64,000 nt of DNA from Pararhizobium arenae (GTDB lineage Bacteria > Pseudomonadota > Alphaproteobacteria > Rhizobiales > Rhizobiaceae): NCBI RefSeq assembly GCF_001931685.1, contig NZ_MOOY01000005.1, positions 379,106-443,105 on the forward strand. The letters run 5' to 3'. Shown one piece after another: positions 19,752 through 29,463 of the stretch. Each line of letters opens with the position of its first letter. Within the stretch, counting starts at the first letter, position 1. The notes under the pieces are model-generated. The model searched no databases. It was not told where the DNA came from and worked only from the letters and a program-made list of their open reading frames with translations. Position numbers and translations under genes: made by a program.

Positions 19752-20381
19752 ATGAAACTCGATTCAAAATATTTCGACGGGATTCGCACCAGTCGCCGCC
19801 GCTCGACCCAGAAGCCGGAGCCGATGGCGCCGCGCTGCCAGTGGGATGGCTGCGAGGAAAACGGCGTGCATCGCGCGCCGGTCGGCCGCAATGCCGAAAA
19901 CGAGTTCTTCATGTTCTGCTTCGAGCATGTGAAGGAATACAACAAGGGCTACAACTACTTCTCCGGCCTCTCCGACACCGAGATCGCCCGCTACCAGAAG
20001 GAGGCGCTCACCGGCCATCGCCCCACCTGGACGGTCGGCGTCAACAAGAATGCCAAGAACGCGCCGCAACAGTCGCAGATGCGCTCCGGTTCGGCGGGCG
20101 CCCAGGCGCGCATGCGCGATCCGTTCGGCTTCGTCGAGCAGGCGAGAGCGCGTGCGCCAAAGCAGGAGCCGCGCCAGCGCAAGCTGAAGACGCTGGAGGC
20201 CAAGGCCTTCGAAACGCTCGGCGTTCATGCCAATGCCACGGCCGCCGAGATCAAGTCGGCCTACAAGGAACTGGTGAAAAAACATCACCCCGATGCCAAT
20301 GGCGGAGATAGAGGTTCCGAAGAGCGTTTTCGGGCCGTTATCCAGGCCTACCAGTTGTTAAAACAGGCTGGCTTCTGCTAG
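19752..20381 (+). CDS. J-domain (DnaJ-like) protein
   Basis: A 209-residue protein whose C-terminal ~65 residues are a J domain with the HPD motif (LVKKHHPDAN), which would stimulate DnaK ATPase. The N-terminal ~80 residues carry CQWDGCEENGVHRAP and FCFEHVKEYNKGYNYF, a conserved Cys-containing region without a name that may bind metal. It is 75 bases before cobS on the same strand, an order common in rhizobia. Client proteins are unknown; help with CobST assembly is only a guess. Confidence 0.88.
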   Translation: MKLDSKYFDGIRTSRRRSTQKPEPMAPRCQWDGCEENGVHRAPVGRNAENEFFMFCFEHVKEYNKGYNYFSGLSDTEIARYQKEALTGHRPTWTVGVNKNAKNAPQQSQMRSGSAGAQARMRDPFGFVEQARARAPKQEPRQRKLKTLEAKAFETLGVHANATAAEIKSAYKELVKKHHPDANGGDRGSEERFRAVIQAYQLLKQAGFC

Positions 20382-20455
20382 GAACCCGTTCTATTACAGT
20401 CGCGACATTCTGAAGACGATATACGGGAACGTTTGTCTGTTTCCGTGCTGGAGAC

Positions 20456-21454
20456 ATGATGAGCAAGGTAGACCTCGATATTTCCAACCTTCCCGATACG
20501 ACCGTTTCCGTCCGGGAAGCCTTCGGCATCGACAGCGATCTGCGCGTGCCGGCCTATTCGAAGGCCGATGCCTACGTGCCGGACGCCGATCCGGACTACC
20601 TCTTCGATCGCGAAACCACGCTCGCCATTCTCGCAGGCTTTGCCCATAACCGCCGCGTCATGGTGTCCGGCTATCACGGCACGGGTAAGTCCACCCATAT
20701 CGAGCAGGTCGCAGCCCGGCTGAACTGGCCCTGCGTGCGCGTCAACCTCGACAGCCATGTCAGCCGTATCGATCTCGTCGGCAAGGATGCGATCGTCGTC
20801 AAGGACGGGATGCAGGTCACCGAGTTCAAGGACGGCATCCTGCCCTGGGCCTACCAGCACAATGTCGCTCTCGTCTTCGACGAATACGATGCCGGCCGCC
20901 CGGACGTCATGTTCGTGATCCAGCGCGTTCTGGAATCGTCCGGCCGCCTGACGCTGCTCGACCAGAGCCGCGTCATCCGTCCTCACCCGGCCTTCCGCCT
21001 GTTTGCAACCGCAAACACCGTTGGTCTCGGCGATACGACCGGCCTCTACCACGGCACGCAGCAGATCAACCAGGCGCAGATGGACCGCTGGTCGATCGTC
21101 ACCACGCTGAATTACCTGCCGCATGACAACGAAGTCGATATCGTTGCCGCCAAGGTCAAGGGCTTCACCGAGGCGCGCGGCCGCGACACGGTCTCGAAGA
21201 TGGTGCGCGTCGCCGATCTCACCCGTGCCTCGTTCATCAACGGCGATCTGTCGACCGTCATGAGCCCGCGCACGGTCATCACCTGGGCGGAAAACGCCTA
21301 TATCTTCGGTGATGTCGCCTTCGCCTTCCGCGTCACCTTCCTCAACAAGTGCGACGAACTCGAGCGTGCGCTCGTGGCCGAGCATTATCAGCGCGCTTTC
21401 GGCGTCGAGCTGAAGGAAAGCGCCGCCAATATCGTGCTCGAAGCCACGGCCTGA
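20456..21454 (+). CDS. cobS: Cobaltochelatase subunit CobS
   Basis: A 332-residue AAA+ ATPase of the aerobic cobaltochelatase that inserts cobalt into hydrogenobyrinic acid a,c-diamide with CobN and CobT. Walker [10 protein letters not shown] is at 72-80 and Walker B LVFDEYD ends near 145. Sensor-1-like FATANT follows. ATGs at 20456 and 20459 are both possible. cobT follows after three bases, so the AAA and MIDAS subunits are made together; cobN is not in the window. Confidence 0.95.
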   Translation: MMSKVDLDISNLPDTTVSVREAFGIDSDLRVPAYSKADAYVPDADPDYLFDRETTLAILAGFAHNRRVMVSGYHGTGKSTHIEQVAARLNWPCVRVNLDSHVSRIDLVGKDAIVVKDGMQVTEFKDGILPWAYQHNVALVFDEYDAGRPDVMFVIQRVLESSGRLTLLDQSRVIRPHPAFRLFATANTVGLGDTTGLYHGTQQINQAQMDRWSIVTTLNYLPHDNEVDIVAAKVKGFTEARGRDTVSKMVRVADLTRASFINGDLSTVMSPRTVITWAENAYIFGDVAFAFRVTFLNKCDELERALVAEHYQRAFGVELKESAANIVLEATA

Positions 21455-21457
21455 TCC

Positions 21458-23362
21458 ATGGCGGGGCGGGGCGACAATTCAAAAGCCAGACCCACCGGAA
21501 CCGTGGATGTCGAACCGTTCCGCAGGGCGCTGACCGGCTGTGTCCGCGCCATCGCGGGCGATCCGCAGGTCGAGGTGGCGTTTGCCAACGAGCGCCCCGG
21601 CCTTGCCGGCGAGCGCATCCGCCTGCCGGAAATCTCCAAGCGCCCGACGCGCCATGAACTCGCGGTCACCCGCGGGCTTGGCGACGCCATGGCGCTGCGC
21701 AAGGCCTGCCATGATGGCCGCATCCATGCCGTTATGTCGCCGCAGGGGGCGGATGCCCGCGTCATCTTCGATGCTGTCGAGCAGGCACGCGTGGAAGCGA
21801 TCGGCGCCATCCGCATGGAAGGCGTTGCCGACAACCTCTCCTCGATGCTCGAGGAGAAATATTCGAAGTCGAACTTTGCCGCCGTCGATCGTCAGGCCGA
21901 TGCGCCGCTCGCCGAAGCGCTGGCGCTTCTCGTGCGCGAAAAGCTGACGGGCCGCCCGGTGCCGAAGAGCGCCGGCAAGGTTGTGGATCTCTGGCGCGAT
22001 TTCATCGAGGAGAAGGCCGCCGGGGACATCGGCAATCTGGCCGCCACCGTCACCGATCAACAGGCCTTCAGCCGCGTCGTGCGCGACATGCTGACCTCCA
22101 TGGATATCGCCGAGAAATACGGTGACGACGAGGTCGAGCCGGACGATCAGGACACCCAGAGCGACGAAGACCAGCCGCGCAGCCAGGAGCAGGACGAAAA
22201 CAGCTCCGACGAGGATGCCGGCGACGAAGCCGCCCCCGCCGAGGAAAACCAGGCTGCCGAAGAGCAGATGGAAGAAGGCGAGATGGACGGCGCCGAAATC
22301 TCCGAGGACGAAATGTCCGACGACGGAGAAGACGACAGCGAGACCCCCGGCGAGGTCAAGCGCCCGGCAACGCCCTTCGACGATTTCAACGAGAAGGTGG
22401 ATTACGCCGTCTTCACCGAGGAGTTTGACGAGACCATCGCGTCGGAAGAGCTCTGCGACGAGGCAGAGCTGGACCGTCTGCGCGCTTTCCTCGACAAGCA
22501 GCTTGCCCATCTTCAGGGCGCGGTCGGCCGTTTGGCGAACCGCCTGCAGCGTCGCCTGATGGCCCAGCAGAACCGCTCGTGGGAATTCGATCTCGAAGAG
22601 GGCTATCTCGATCCGGCCCGGCTGACGCGCCTGATCATCGACCCGATGCAGCCGCTCTCCTTCAAGCGCGAGAAGGACACCAACTTCCGCGATACGGTGG
22701 TGACGCTGCTGATCGACAATTCCGGCTCGATGCGCGGCCGCCCGATCACCGTTGCCGCCACTTGCGCCGATATTCTGGCACGCACGCTGGAGCGCTGCGG
22801 CGTCAAGGTCGAAATCCTCGGCTTCACCACCAAGGCGTGGAAGGGCGGCCAGTCGCGTGAAAAGTGGCTGGCAAGCGGCAAACCGCAGACGCCCGGCCGT
22901 CTCAATGATTTGCGCCACATCATCTACAAGTCGGCCGATGCCCCGTGGCGCCGTGCCCGCCGCAATCTCGGCCTGATGATGCGCGAAGGCCTACTCAAGG
23001 AAAACATCGACGGCGAGGCGCTGATCTGGGCGCACAACCGTCTGCTCGGACGCCCCGAACAGCGCCGCATCCTGATGATGATTTCGGATGGTGCCCCGGT
23101 CGACGATTCGACCCTGTCGGTAAACCCCGGCAACTATCTGGAACGCCACCTGCGCGCCGTCATCGAGCAGATCGAGACCCGCTCGCCGGTCGAGCTCCTG
23201 GCCATCGGCATCGGCCACGACGTCACGCGGTATTATCGCCGCGCCGTGACGATCGTCGATGCGGACGAACTGGCCGGCGCCATGACCGAGCAGCTGGCCT
23301 CGCTCTTCGACGACGAAAGCACGCGACGCCGCTCCGCCGGTGCGATGCGCCGCAGGGCTTGA
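21458..23362 (+). CDS. cobT: Cobaltochelatase subunit CobT
   Basis: A 634-residue subunit that forms the CobST chaperone-like complex. The N-terminal domain (1-215) is followed by a very acidic linker (~225-305, Asp/Glu/Gln-rich) and a C-terminal von Willebrand factor A domain with the MIDAS motif DNSGSMRG near 420. Magnesium bound there contacts CobS. Length and layout match rhizobial CobT. It completes the cobS-cobT pair. Confidence 0.95.
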   Translation: MAGRGDNSKARPTGTVDVEPFRRALTGCVRAIAGDPQVEVAFANERPGLAGERIRLPEISKRPTRHELAVTRGLGDAMALRKACHDGRIHAVMSPQGADARVIFDAVEQARVEAIGAIRMEGVADNLSSMLEEKYSKSNFAAVDRQADAPLAEALALLVREKLTGRPVPKSAGKVVDLWRDFIEEKAAGDIGNLAATVTDQQAFSRVVRDMLTSMDIAEKYGDDEVEPDDQDTQSDEDQPRSQEQDENSSDEDAGDEAAPAEENQAAEEQMEEGEMDGAEISEDEMSDDGEDDSETPGEVKRPATPFDDFNEKVDYAVFTEEFDETIASEELCDEAELDRLRAFLDKQLAHLQGAVGRLANRLQRRLMAQQNRSWEFDLEEGYLDPARLTRLIIDPMQPLSFKREKDTNFRDTVVTLLIDNSGSMRGRPITVAATCADILARTLERCGVKVEILGFTTKAWKGGQSREKWLASGKPQTPGRLNDLRHIIYKSADAPWRRARRNLGLMMREGLLKENIDGEALIWAHNRLLGRPEQRRILMMISDGAPVDDSTLSVNPGNYLERHLRAVIEQIETRSPVELLAIGIGHDVTRYYRRAVTIVDADELAGAMTEQLASLFDDESTRRRSAGAMRRRA

Positions 23363-23370
23363 TGAGGTTT

Positions 23371-23417
23371 CCTTCTCCCCTTGTGGGAGAAGGTGGCCCG
23401 AAGGGCCGGATGAGGGG
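23371..23417. repeat. Intergenic palindrome, family B (copy 2)
   Basis: CCTTCTCCCC and GGGAGAAGG form the stem, followed by GGCCCGAAGGGCCGGATGAG, which matches the right half of the element at 6083-6205. Confidence 0.75.
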
Positions 23418-23446
23418 AGGCCACGGGCTTCAGAGCCTACCGCTTT

Positions 23447-23560
23447 ACCCCCTCTGTCAGCTTTGCTGACATCTTCCCCTGGGCGGAGATTGGGCCGAGG
23501 AGCCAGCCCCATCTGATCTCCCCCCTTGAGGGGGAGATGCCCGTCAGGGCAGAAGGGGGT
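23447..23560. repeat. Paired intergenic palindromes, family A (copy 3)
   Basis: ACCCCCTCTGTCAGCTTTGC at the left and CAGAAGGGGGT at the right are inverted ends; the inner arms are diverged versions of ATCTCCCCC/GGGGGAGAT. It adjoins a family B copy, so two element types share this one gap between cobT and the esterase-like gene. Confidence 0.85.
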
Positions 23561-23638
23561 GAAGCGGCTGGCTCGAAAACTGGCTTGCATCGATATGACT
23601 GAAGCAATTTTTATTAAGCCTTTCCGGAAGGACTTCAT

Positions 23639-24631
23639 TTGAAAGCGATTGCCCTTTTCGCCGCGCTGCTGATGTCGGCGACTGCCCAAGCCCAGTCGCT
23701 TCCGCCGCAGGAGGCCATCCCGGTCAAGACCCGGCAGATCGAGAATTTCAAGGTCGGCTCCGACCAGAAGGTGTTCGGCAAGCTGGAATTTGTCGGCGGC
23801 ATCGAGATGTCGTCCTCCAATGCGCTGCTCGGTGCCATCTCCGCCATCCGCTTCCGGCCCGATGGCCGCTCCTTCGTGGCCATCATGGATACGGGCCACT
23901 GGCTTGAAGGTCGCATCGAGCGGGATGCCAAGGGCCGCCTGTCCGGGGTCAGCGATCTCATCGGCACATCGATGATGGACAACAAAGGTCGCTCCGAACA
24001 GGTCAAGAGCCGCATGGACGCCGAGGGGCTTGCGTTTCACGATGGCGAAGTGCTGGTGAGCTATGAGGGCCATCACCGCGTCGATGTCTATCCCGATCCC
24101 GGGTTTTCGCAATCGAAGCCGCTGCGCAGCATTCCCTTCCTGATCCCGAAAAACGAGCTGAAGGACAACCGATCCTTCGAAACGCTGGTCGTCGCGCCGA
24201 AATCGAGCCCGCTCGCCGGCGCTCCGGTGCTGATTGCGGAGGCAAGCTTCGACAAGAATGACAACCTTTATGCCGCAGTCCTCGAAGGACCTTTGAAGGG
24301 TGTGTTCGGTGTCAGGGAGAAAGAGCCCTTTGCCATCACCGATGGCGCATTCCTGCCCAATGGCGATCTCCTGATTCTCGAGCGTCGCTTTGGCTTTTCC
24401 CAGGGCATCGGCATGGAGATCCGCCGTATCCCCGGCGATACGATCAAACCGGGCGCCGTGGTCGAGGGCGAGGTGCTGCTCGAGGCGGATATGGGCTACC
24501 AGATCGACAATATGGAAGGCATGGATGTCATCGCCATGCCCGACGGCGATATCCGCGTCATCGTCGTCTCAGACGACAATCACTCCATTCTGGAGCGGAA
24601 CCTGATGCTGGAATTCCGGCTGCGTCAATAA
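23639..24631 (+). CDS. Secreted esterase-like activity of phytase family protein
   Basis: A 330-residue protein with a signal peptide (1-19, cleavage near AQA-QS) and a beta-propeller-like body of the phytase-like esterase family (ISAIRFRPDGRSFVAIMDTG, LAFHDGEVLVSYEGHHRV, ITDGAFLPNGDLLILERR, NMEGMDVI). The start is a TTG at 23639 with GGAAGGA eight bases upstream. It probably works in the periplasm. The substrate of this family is not firmly known. Confidence 0.85.
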   Translation: MKAIALFAALLMSATAQAQSLPPQEAIPVKTRQIENFKVGSDQKVFGKLEFVGGIEMSSSNALLGAISAIRFRPDGRSFVAIMDTGHWLEGRIERDAKGRLSGVSDLIGTSMMDNKGRSEQVKSRMDAEGLAFHDGEVLVSYEGHHRVDVYPDPGFSQSKPLRSIPFLIPKNELKDNRSFETLVVAPKSSPLAGAPVLIAEASFDKNDNLYAAVLEGPLKGVFGVREKEPFAITDGAFLPNGDLLILERRFGFSQGIGMEIRRIPGDTIKPGAVVEGEVLLEADMGYQIDNMEGMDVIAMPDGDIRVIVVSDDNHSILERNLMLEFRLRQ

Positions 24632-24661
24632 TCCCGGAACGGCGCCGTGGGGGAGGGAACT

Positions 24662-25417
24662 TTACCTCTGCCGCGGCACGCTTTCACGGGTCGTCGGAAC
24701 ACCCTGCGGCGCCAGCACCGGCACGAACACCCGGCGTGACGCCCGCGCGGCGACCGGCAGCCCCTGATAAAGCCGCTTCTGCGCCTCGACGATGATCACC
24801 CCTGAAAACACCGGCCAGAGCGACCGCCCCATCTTCTCGAACCCGCTCCTCAGCTTCAGGATGCTCTTGTGCTTGGAGGGCGGAAAGAACAGCGCCTCGG
24901 CTGAGGCGCCGGGCGTGAAATTGGTTTCGCGCAGCAAGGATGTCAGCTGCCCGCGCGAATAGGGCCGGCCGGAGCCGAAAGGCGTGTGTTCCATGCGTGC
25001 CCAGACGCCGCGCCGGTTGGGCACGACGATGACGAGGCGGCCGCCGGGGGCAATCACCCGCCACAGTTCCTTCATCGTCTCCCGCGGGTTTTCGGCAAAC
25101 TCCAGCGAATGCACCATGAGCACCCGGTCTATGGAGCTGTCGGGCAGCGGCAGTTCCTCATCGAAGACCAGCGCCGTGGAGGACATTTCCGCGAGCGGCC
25201 AGTTCACCGCCCCTTGCCCTGCCGGCATGAAGGCGAAGGTGCGCTCGGTGTCGGCGCGAAACCGGTCGAGATAGGGGATCGTATAGCCAAGGCCGACCAG
25301 CCGTTCTTCCGGCAGCCGCGCCCAGAGCGACGACAGCGCCATGGCAATGGACTGCTCGGCAAACCGCCCAAGGCGGGAATGATAGAACTGGCGGAGATCG
25401 ACGATATCGGCGTGCAT
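24662..25417 (-). CDS. Class I SAM-dependent methyltransferase
   Basis: A ~251-residue protein with a Methyltransf_11-type core: DRVLMVHSLEF followed by ELWRVIAPGGRLVIVVPNRRGVW. The N-terminal nucleotide-binding glycine motif is weak (ERLVGLGYTIPY), which is usual in this rhizobial subgroup. The ATG at 25417 is preferred; 25426 is possible. It is divergent from gloB with a family C repeat between them. The acceptor substrate is unknown. Confidence 0.82.
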   Translation of the reverse strand: MHADIVDLRQFYHSRLGRFAEQSIAMALSSLWARLPEERLVGLGYTIPYLDRFRADTERTFAFMPAGQGAVNWPLAEMSSTALVFDEELPLPDSSIDRVLMVHSLEFAENPRETMKELWRVIAPGGRLVIVVPNRRGVWARMEHTPFGSGRPYSRGQLTSLLRETNFTPGASAEALFFPPSKHKSILKLRSGFEKMGRSLWPVFSGVIIVEAQKRLYQGLPVAARASRRVFVPVLAPQGVPTTRESVPRQR

Positions 25418-25432
25418 ACGTGTCATGTTAGA

Positions 25433-25532
25433 GCATGTCGCGCAAAAGTGCACAGCGGTTTTGCGATAACGACATGCACAAAAAAGAAGACCGGAAGCGC
25501 ATAGCGAATCTGCAAGATCGCGACGCGCTTTT
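25433..25532 (+). repeat. Dispersed ~100-base repeat, family C (copy 2)
   Basis: GCATGTCGCGCAAAAGTG, CAGCGGTTTTGCGATAACG and CTGCAAGATCGCGACGCGCT occur in the same order as in the copies at 11100-11202 (opposite strand) and 29037-29132. It fills most of the gap between the methyltransferase and gloB genes. Confidence 0.85.
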
Positions 25533-25602
25533 GGTCGCTACGGCTGGACTTCAAGCCGTATGCCACTACATTCGCGGCTCGTCTCATGATCAGGATAAAG
25601 CC

Positions 25603-26373
25603 ATGGCCGCGCTCGAAATCGAACTCTTTCCCTGCCGCACCGATAATTTCGGCGTACTGATCCACGATCCCGCAAGCGGCATGACGGCTTCGATCGATGC
25701 GCCTGAAGAACAGCCGATCCTCGATGCGCTGAAGCGCCGCGGCTGGACGCTGACGCATATCTTCACCACCCATCACCACAACGACCATGTGGAGGCCAAT
25801 CTGGCGCTGAAGACGCGCTTCGAGTGCACGATCATCGGCCCGGCCGGCGAAGCCTCGAAAATTCCTGCCATCGACATGACCATTGCCGGCGGCGGCGATT
25901 TCGATTTCGCCGGCCACCGGGTCGAGGTCATCGAAACGCCCGGCCATACCGCCGGCCACATCTGCTTCTACTTGGCCGATGACAAGCTGCTCTTTGCCGC
26001 AGATACCCTGTTTGCGCTCGGCTGCGGCCGCCTCTTCGAAGGCACGCCGGCCGATATGTGGGCCTCGCTCACGAAGCTGATGGCGCTGCCGGACGAAACG
26101 ACCGTCTATTTCGGCCATGAATACACGCTCTCCAACGCCCGCTTTGCCGTGACCGTCGATCCCGAAAACAGCGAACTGGCGGAACGCGCCAAGGAGATCG
26201 AAGCCAAGCGTGCGCGGGGCGAATTTACTGCGCCGACGACGCTCGGGCTTGAGAAACGCACCAATCCTTTCCTCCGCGCCGGCGACGCCGCCATCCGCGG
26301 GCATCTGGGGCTGGAAGCCGCGTCGGACACGGAGGTTTTTGCCGAAATCCGTAAGCGCAAGGACAATTTCTGA
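25603..26373 (+). CDS. gloB: Hydroxyacylglutathione hydrolase (glyoxalase II)
   Basis: A 256-residue metallo-beta-lactamase-fold enzyme that hydrolyses S-lactoylglutathione in methylglyoxal detoxification. The metal motif [11 protein letters not shown], the later GHTAGHICF and the FGHEYTLSN histidine are all present, with the C-terminal HAGH domain ending in the usual RTNPFLR pattern. The frame is open upstream through the repeat, so the ATG at 25603 is chosen. The cupin gene starts one base after the stop. Confidence 0.95.
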   Translation: MAALEIELFPCRTDNFGVLIHDPASGMTASIDAPEEQPILDALKRRGWTLTHIFTTHHHNDHVEANLALKTRFECTIIGPAGEASKIPAIDMTIAGGGDFDFAGHRVEVIETPGHTAGHICFYLADDKLLFAADTLFALGCGRLFEGTPADMWASLTKLMALPDETTVYFGHEYTLSNARFAVTVDPENSELAERAKEIEAKRARGEFTAPTTLGLEKRTNPFLRAGDAAIRGHLGLEAASDTEVFAEIRKRKDNF

Positions 26374-26374
26374 G

Positions 26375-26812
26375 ATGAGCGACGCATTGCAGGCCGCCGA
26401 TATCATTCGCACGCTGAAGCTGGAGCGCCACCCGGAAGGCGGCTGGTACACGCAGACCTTTCGCGATCAGGAAGGCGGTTCGCGCGGCCATTCCACCGCG
26501 ATCTATTATCTGCTGGAAGCCGGCGATCGCTCCCACTGGCACCGGGTGCGCGATGCGGCCGAAGTCTGGCATCATTATGCCGGCGCGCCGCTGTCCTTAA
26601 GTTTTGCCGAGGAGGGCAAGCCGGCGCAGACGCTCACGCTTGGCAAGGATATCCCGGCCGGCGAACGGCCGCAGGCTGTCGTGCCGGCCAACTGGTGGCA
26701 ATCGGCGGTGTCGCTTGGGAGTTGGACGCTGGTCGGCTGCACGGTGTCGCCCGGCTTTGCCTTTTCCGCCTTCGAGATGGCGGCGGATAACTGGCAACCG
26801 CCGAAGGGCTGA
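26375..26812 (+). CDS. Cupin-domain protein (DUF985)
   Basis: A 145-residue single-domain cupin of the DUF985 group: HPEGGWYTQTFRD, SRGHSTAIYYLLEAG, HWHRVRDAAEVWHHYAG and VPANWWQSA. His residues in the HWHRV and EVWHHY motifs could bind metal. It directly follows gloB and is surely co-transcribed. The enzymatic function is unknown; a sugar-epimerase-like fold has been described for the family. Confidence 0.88.
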   Translation: MSDALQAADIIRTLKLERHPEGGWYTQTFRDQEGGSRGHSTAIYYLLEAGDRSHWHRVRDAAEVWHHYAGAPLSLSFAEEGKPAQTLTLGKDIPAGERPQAVVPANWWQSAVSLGSWTLVGCTVSPGFAFSAFEMAADNWQPPKG

Positions 26813-27715
26813 TTATTCCGCCGCTTGAACCTTCGCCCGGCCCCTGCCGAAGATCACGTCGCGAGCGGCGAGAACCGCGCCGCCGGTGACGAACAGGCAG
26901 GCAAGCGCGATGCGCCACGACGGCTCGGCAAAGCCGAACAGCACGAGAATGAGCGTGGAGAGCACCGGCGCGGCATAGCTTGCCACGCCGAGAAGCTGGA
27001 TATCGCCATTCTTGACGCCGTAATCCCAGGCATAGAAGGCGGCCCCCACCGGCAAAAGGCCAAGGCCCAGAACGGCGAGCCATTGGGAGGCCGTTTCCGG
27101 CCAGACGGTCTGCTCCAGCCCGAGATGGCAGACGAGCGAGAGGATCGACGTCGCAAGGCAAAAGCCCGTGACGACATCGGTCGATACCGCATCGAAGCGG
27201 CGGCTGAGCAGCGAATAGGCCGACCATGTGAAGGCGCAGGCGAGTGCCGCGCCATAGCCCAGCGTATAGGCCTCATCGAACGCCACCCCATTGCGGGCAA
27301 CGATCAGGATCGTGCCGCAGAGGCCGAGAAGCGCGCCGAGCACATGATACCAGCGCAACCTCTCGCCCGGCAGCAGCGCCGAGCCGACGACGATCAGCAG
27401 CGGCCAGAGATAGGCAATCAGCCCGGCCTCAACGGCCGGCGCGTTCCTGAGCGCGGTGAAATAGAGAAAATGATAGCCGAACAGCCCGGCGATACCGACG
27501 ACCCAGACCTTGGCCGGCTGCTTCAACAGCGCCAGCCGCGCGGGCTTCAAGGCCAGCACGACGATGCCCGGCAGGCTGCCGATCGCAAAGCAGATGGCGC
27601 TGAGCTGGAAAGGCGGCATGGTGCCGGACGCGGCGGTGAACAGCGCCAGGAGCGACCACATGAGAATGGCGGAAAAGCCGATCAGCGTTGCTTTGAAGTT
27701 CACGGTGGTCCTCAT
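26813..27715 (-). CDS. DMT-superfamily exporter (YddG-like, EamA domains)
   Basis: A 300-residue inner-membrane protein with ten predicted helices and two EamA repeats. It resembles aromatic amino-acid exporter YddG (FNFKATLIGFSAILMWS-like start and YLWPLLIVVGSALL). It is convergent with the cupin gene with no gap. A diverged N-terminal fragment of a second copy is at 29464-29647. The substrate is inferred from family resemblance only. Confidence 0.88.
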   Translation of the reverse strand: MRTTVNFKATLIGFSAILMWSLLALFTAASGTMPPFQLSAICFAIGSLPGIVVLALKPARLALLKQPAKVWVVGIAGLFGYHFLYFTALRNAPAVEAGLIAYLWPLLIVVGSALLPGERLRWYHVLGALLGLCGTILIVARNGVAFDEAYTLGYGAALACAFTWSAYSLLSRRFDAVSTDVVTGFCLATSILSLVCHLGLEQTVWPETASQWLAVLGLGLLPVGAAFYAWDYGVKNGDIQLLGVASYAAPVLSTLILVLFGFAEPSWRIALACLFVTGGAVLAARDVIFGRGRAKVQAAE

Positions 27716-27890
27716 GAGCCGCGGCCGGGCGGCGGGTTACGGGCGAAGCATCGCTTTTGCCTCAAAACACTGCTGCTGTCACCTGTGGCCTTGGCGTTGA
27801 AAGGCAGCGTCCCGCCACCGGGGGGAGTCTTTGAAATCATGACGTCGATACGCGCATAAGATGTAAAATACCAAAATCGAAAACTAAACG

Positions 27891-27919
27891 TTGACTTGCC
27901 GGTTGGTAGCCCGTATATG
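27891..27919 (+). promoter_or_regulatory. Promoter of the cold-shock gene
   Basis: TTGACT at 27891-27896, a 17-base spacer and TATATG at 27914-27919 match a sigma-70-type promoter well. A start near 27926 gives a ~140-base leader before the cold-shock ATG, as is usual for cold-shock mRNAs whose leader folding controls translation. Confidence 0.65.
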
Positions 27920-28066
27920 TCTGTCATCGATCTTTTGCTTGCCGAGCTTTGTCTACTTCGCGATTGGCACCGCGTTTTAAGCGATCTTCTCTCTCAAAAA
28001 TAGTCGGTTTCATCTGCGTGGCATCTGCTGCGCGGCTCCTCACTCTATGCTTTGAAAGGGTTCATC

Positions 28067-28276
28067 ATGACCACTGGCACAGTTAAATGGTTCAATTCCA
28101 CCAAGGGCTTCGGCTTCATTCAGCCTGACAACGGCGGCGCTGACGCCTTCGTTCATATCTCCGCTGTCGAGCGCGCCGGAATGCGCGAACTCGTCGAAGG
28201 CCAGAAGATCGGCTTCGAGCTCGAGCGCGACATGAAGTCGGGCAAGATGTCGGCCTGCAATCTGCAGTCCGCTTAA
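28067..28276 (+). CDS. Cold-shock protein, CspA family
   Basis: A 69-residue OB-fold protein that binds single-stranded RNA and DNA and prevents secondary structure at low temperature. RNP1 KGFGFI and RNP2 DAFVHIS are intact. GAAAGGG lies upstream of the ATG. A good promoter, long leader and downstream terminator make it a single-gene unit, followed by two small charged-protein genes that often accompany csp genes in rhizobia. Several csp paralogues are usual, so no finer name is given. Confidence 0.95.
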   Translation: MTTGTVKWFNSTKGFGFIQPDNGGADAFVHISAVERAGMRELVEGQKIGFELERDMKSGKMSACNLQSA

Positions 28277-28338
28277 AGATATCTGCTTCCCATTGACCAC
28301 GGATGTACTGGCATTGCCGGAAGCACGTTATCAGTTTG

Positions 28339-28365
28339 AGGCCAGGCAGTCCGCCTGGCCTTTTT
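28339..28365 (+). terminator. Rho-independent terminator after the cold-shock gene
   Basis: A nine-base stem AGGCCAGGC/GCCTGGCCT with loop AGTCC is followed by TTTTT. It ends the cold-shock transcript before the next small gene. Confidence 0.9.
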
Positions 28366-28399
28366 CATTTCGGCCTCATGATCGAAATCGGGGAATCCA

Positions 28400-28624
28400 G
28401 TGACAGAGACACACAGCAAATCGCGCCAGCAGGCTGAGATTGCCTTCGGCAATATCCAGGTCGAGTTCTTTTCCAAGAGCAACGCGGTGGAAGAACTCGT
28501 GTCGGCGGCGCAGTTGCGTGACGCGAAGACCTTGCGCCTTCGGGAGGCGCGCCTCGCCAAGGAACAATCGGAGCGGGCGATTGCAATCTCCAGCCTGCTC
28601 GCCAAACGCTCAAAGGCAGGCTGA
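28400..28624 (+). CDS. Small charged hypothetical protein (74 aa)
   Basis: A 74-residue protein with a GTG start, predicted mostly helical: QQAEIAFGNIQVEFF, then a coil-like LRDAKTLRLREARLAKEQSE segment. It lies between the cold-shock gene and the DUF6481 gene on the same strand. From memory the csp/small protein/DUF6481 order recurs in rhizobia. Function is unknown; RNA or ribosome association is only a guess from charge and context. Confidence 0.65.
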   Translation: MTETHSKSRQQAEIAFGNIQVEFFSKSNAVEELVSAAQLRDAKTLRLREARLAKEQSERAIAISSLLAKRSKAG

Positions 28625-28653
28625 TCGCCTGCCGCATCTACAAGGATACACAT

Positions 28654-29034
28654 TTGAGAGACCTTCGAAACAACGTACTCGCCGACCGTCGCTCCGCTGC
28701 CGCGGACGCCAAGGCAGCCCTTCTTGAAGCCTACCGTGCGGCGAAGAAAAGTGCCGAGCCGACGCGTCTTGCCAGACAGGCTGAGCGCATCTCGCTTGTG
28801 GAAGCGCGTGAAGCGCGTCGTGCCGAGCGCGACCGCGTGAAGCTCGAAGAGCGCACCCGTCTGGAAGCCAAGGCATCCGAAGAGAGTGCGGCCGCCGAGG
28901 CTGCGGCGTTGGCCATAACAGAGGCGCGCCAGAAAGCCCAGGACGCATCCATCGCGCGGGTCATCGAGGACGAAGCCGCGCGCAAGGCCGAACGAGATCG
29001 GCGTTACGCCGCCCGCAAGGCCCGGCAGGCCTAA
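28654..29034 (+). CDS. DUF6481-type coiled-coil protein
   Basis: A 126-residue Ala/Arg/Glu/Lys-rich protein predicted to form one long coiled coil, ending in the basic tail RDRRYAARKARQA that marks the DUF6481 family. The start is a TTG at 28654 without a strong ribosome site. It is 29 bases after the 74-residue gene and probably co-transcribed. Family function is unknown. Confidence 0.7.
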   Translation: MRDLRNNVLADRRSAAADAKAALLEAYRAAKKSAEPTRLARQAERISLVEAREARRAERDRVKLEERTRLEAKASEESAAAEAAALAITEARQKAQDASIARVIEDEAARKAERDRRYAARKARQA

Positions 29035-29036
29035 CG

Positions 29037-29132
29037 CACGTCTCGCAAAACTGTGCCGCGGTTTTGCGAAAAGACATGCTTGAATACAAAGACCTGAAGC
29101 GTGCAGACGAATCGAAAGATCGTGACACGCTT
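29037..29132 (+). repeat. Dispersed ~100-base repeat, family C (copy 3)
   Basis: CACGTCTCGCAAAACTGTGC, GCGGTTTTGCGAAAAGACATGC split over 29057-29079, then TCGAAAGATCGTGACACGCT. Same order as the copies at 11100 and 25433. Confidence 0.8.
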
Positions 29133-29182
29133 GAGGTGTCCCGCCGATTTGTCTCGACAGACGCGCGCAGCAGGAGCATCCA

Positions 29183-29458
29183 ATGGCACCGGACACAAAC
29201 GAGTTACAGGCCATCAATACCGCCTGGCAAATTGCCATCCAGGAGATCCTGCGCATGGTCATCCGTGACGTGTATCACGCCGGCGGCGAGGCAGCCTTCA
29301 AGGCCCATATCAAGCGGATTGAAGAGGCGGCGGTTGACAGTATTCAAACGGATCTGCGGCTTCGCGGAACCGACGAGTGGACCGAGGTTCTGGTCAAGGA
29401 ACGGGCCAGCAACTTCGTAACAACCCTTTTGACGTCATTCACCTACGATCGCGCCTGA
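29183..29458 (+). CDS. Hypothetical protein (91 aa)
   Basis: A 91-residue protein, helical in appearance (ELQAINTAWQIAIQEILRMV, AAFKAHIKRIEEAAVDSI). GCAGGAGCATCC before the ATG at 29183 is a good ribosome site, and the composition is protein-like, so it is probably a real gene. No domain is recognised. It directly precedes the DMT gene remnant, and its 3' end marks the left limit of that relic. Confidence 0.6.
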   Translation: MAPDTNELQAINTAWQIAIQEILRMVIRDVYHAGGEAAFKAHIKRIEEAAVDSIQTDLRLRGTDEWTEVLVKERASNFVTTLLTSFTYDRA

Positions 29459-29463
29459 AAAGA

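Noticed and set aside
21479..22918. Minus-strand frame of 479 codons opposite cobT
   Set aside because: Antisense to a gene with clear domains; hydrophobic runs arise from the acidic linker read backwards.
25435..25602. Upstream extension of gloB
   Set aside because: It translates a dispersed repeat and does not match the family N-terminus.
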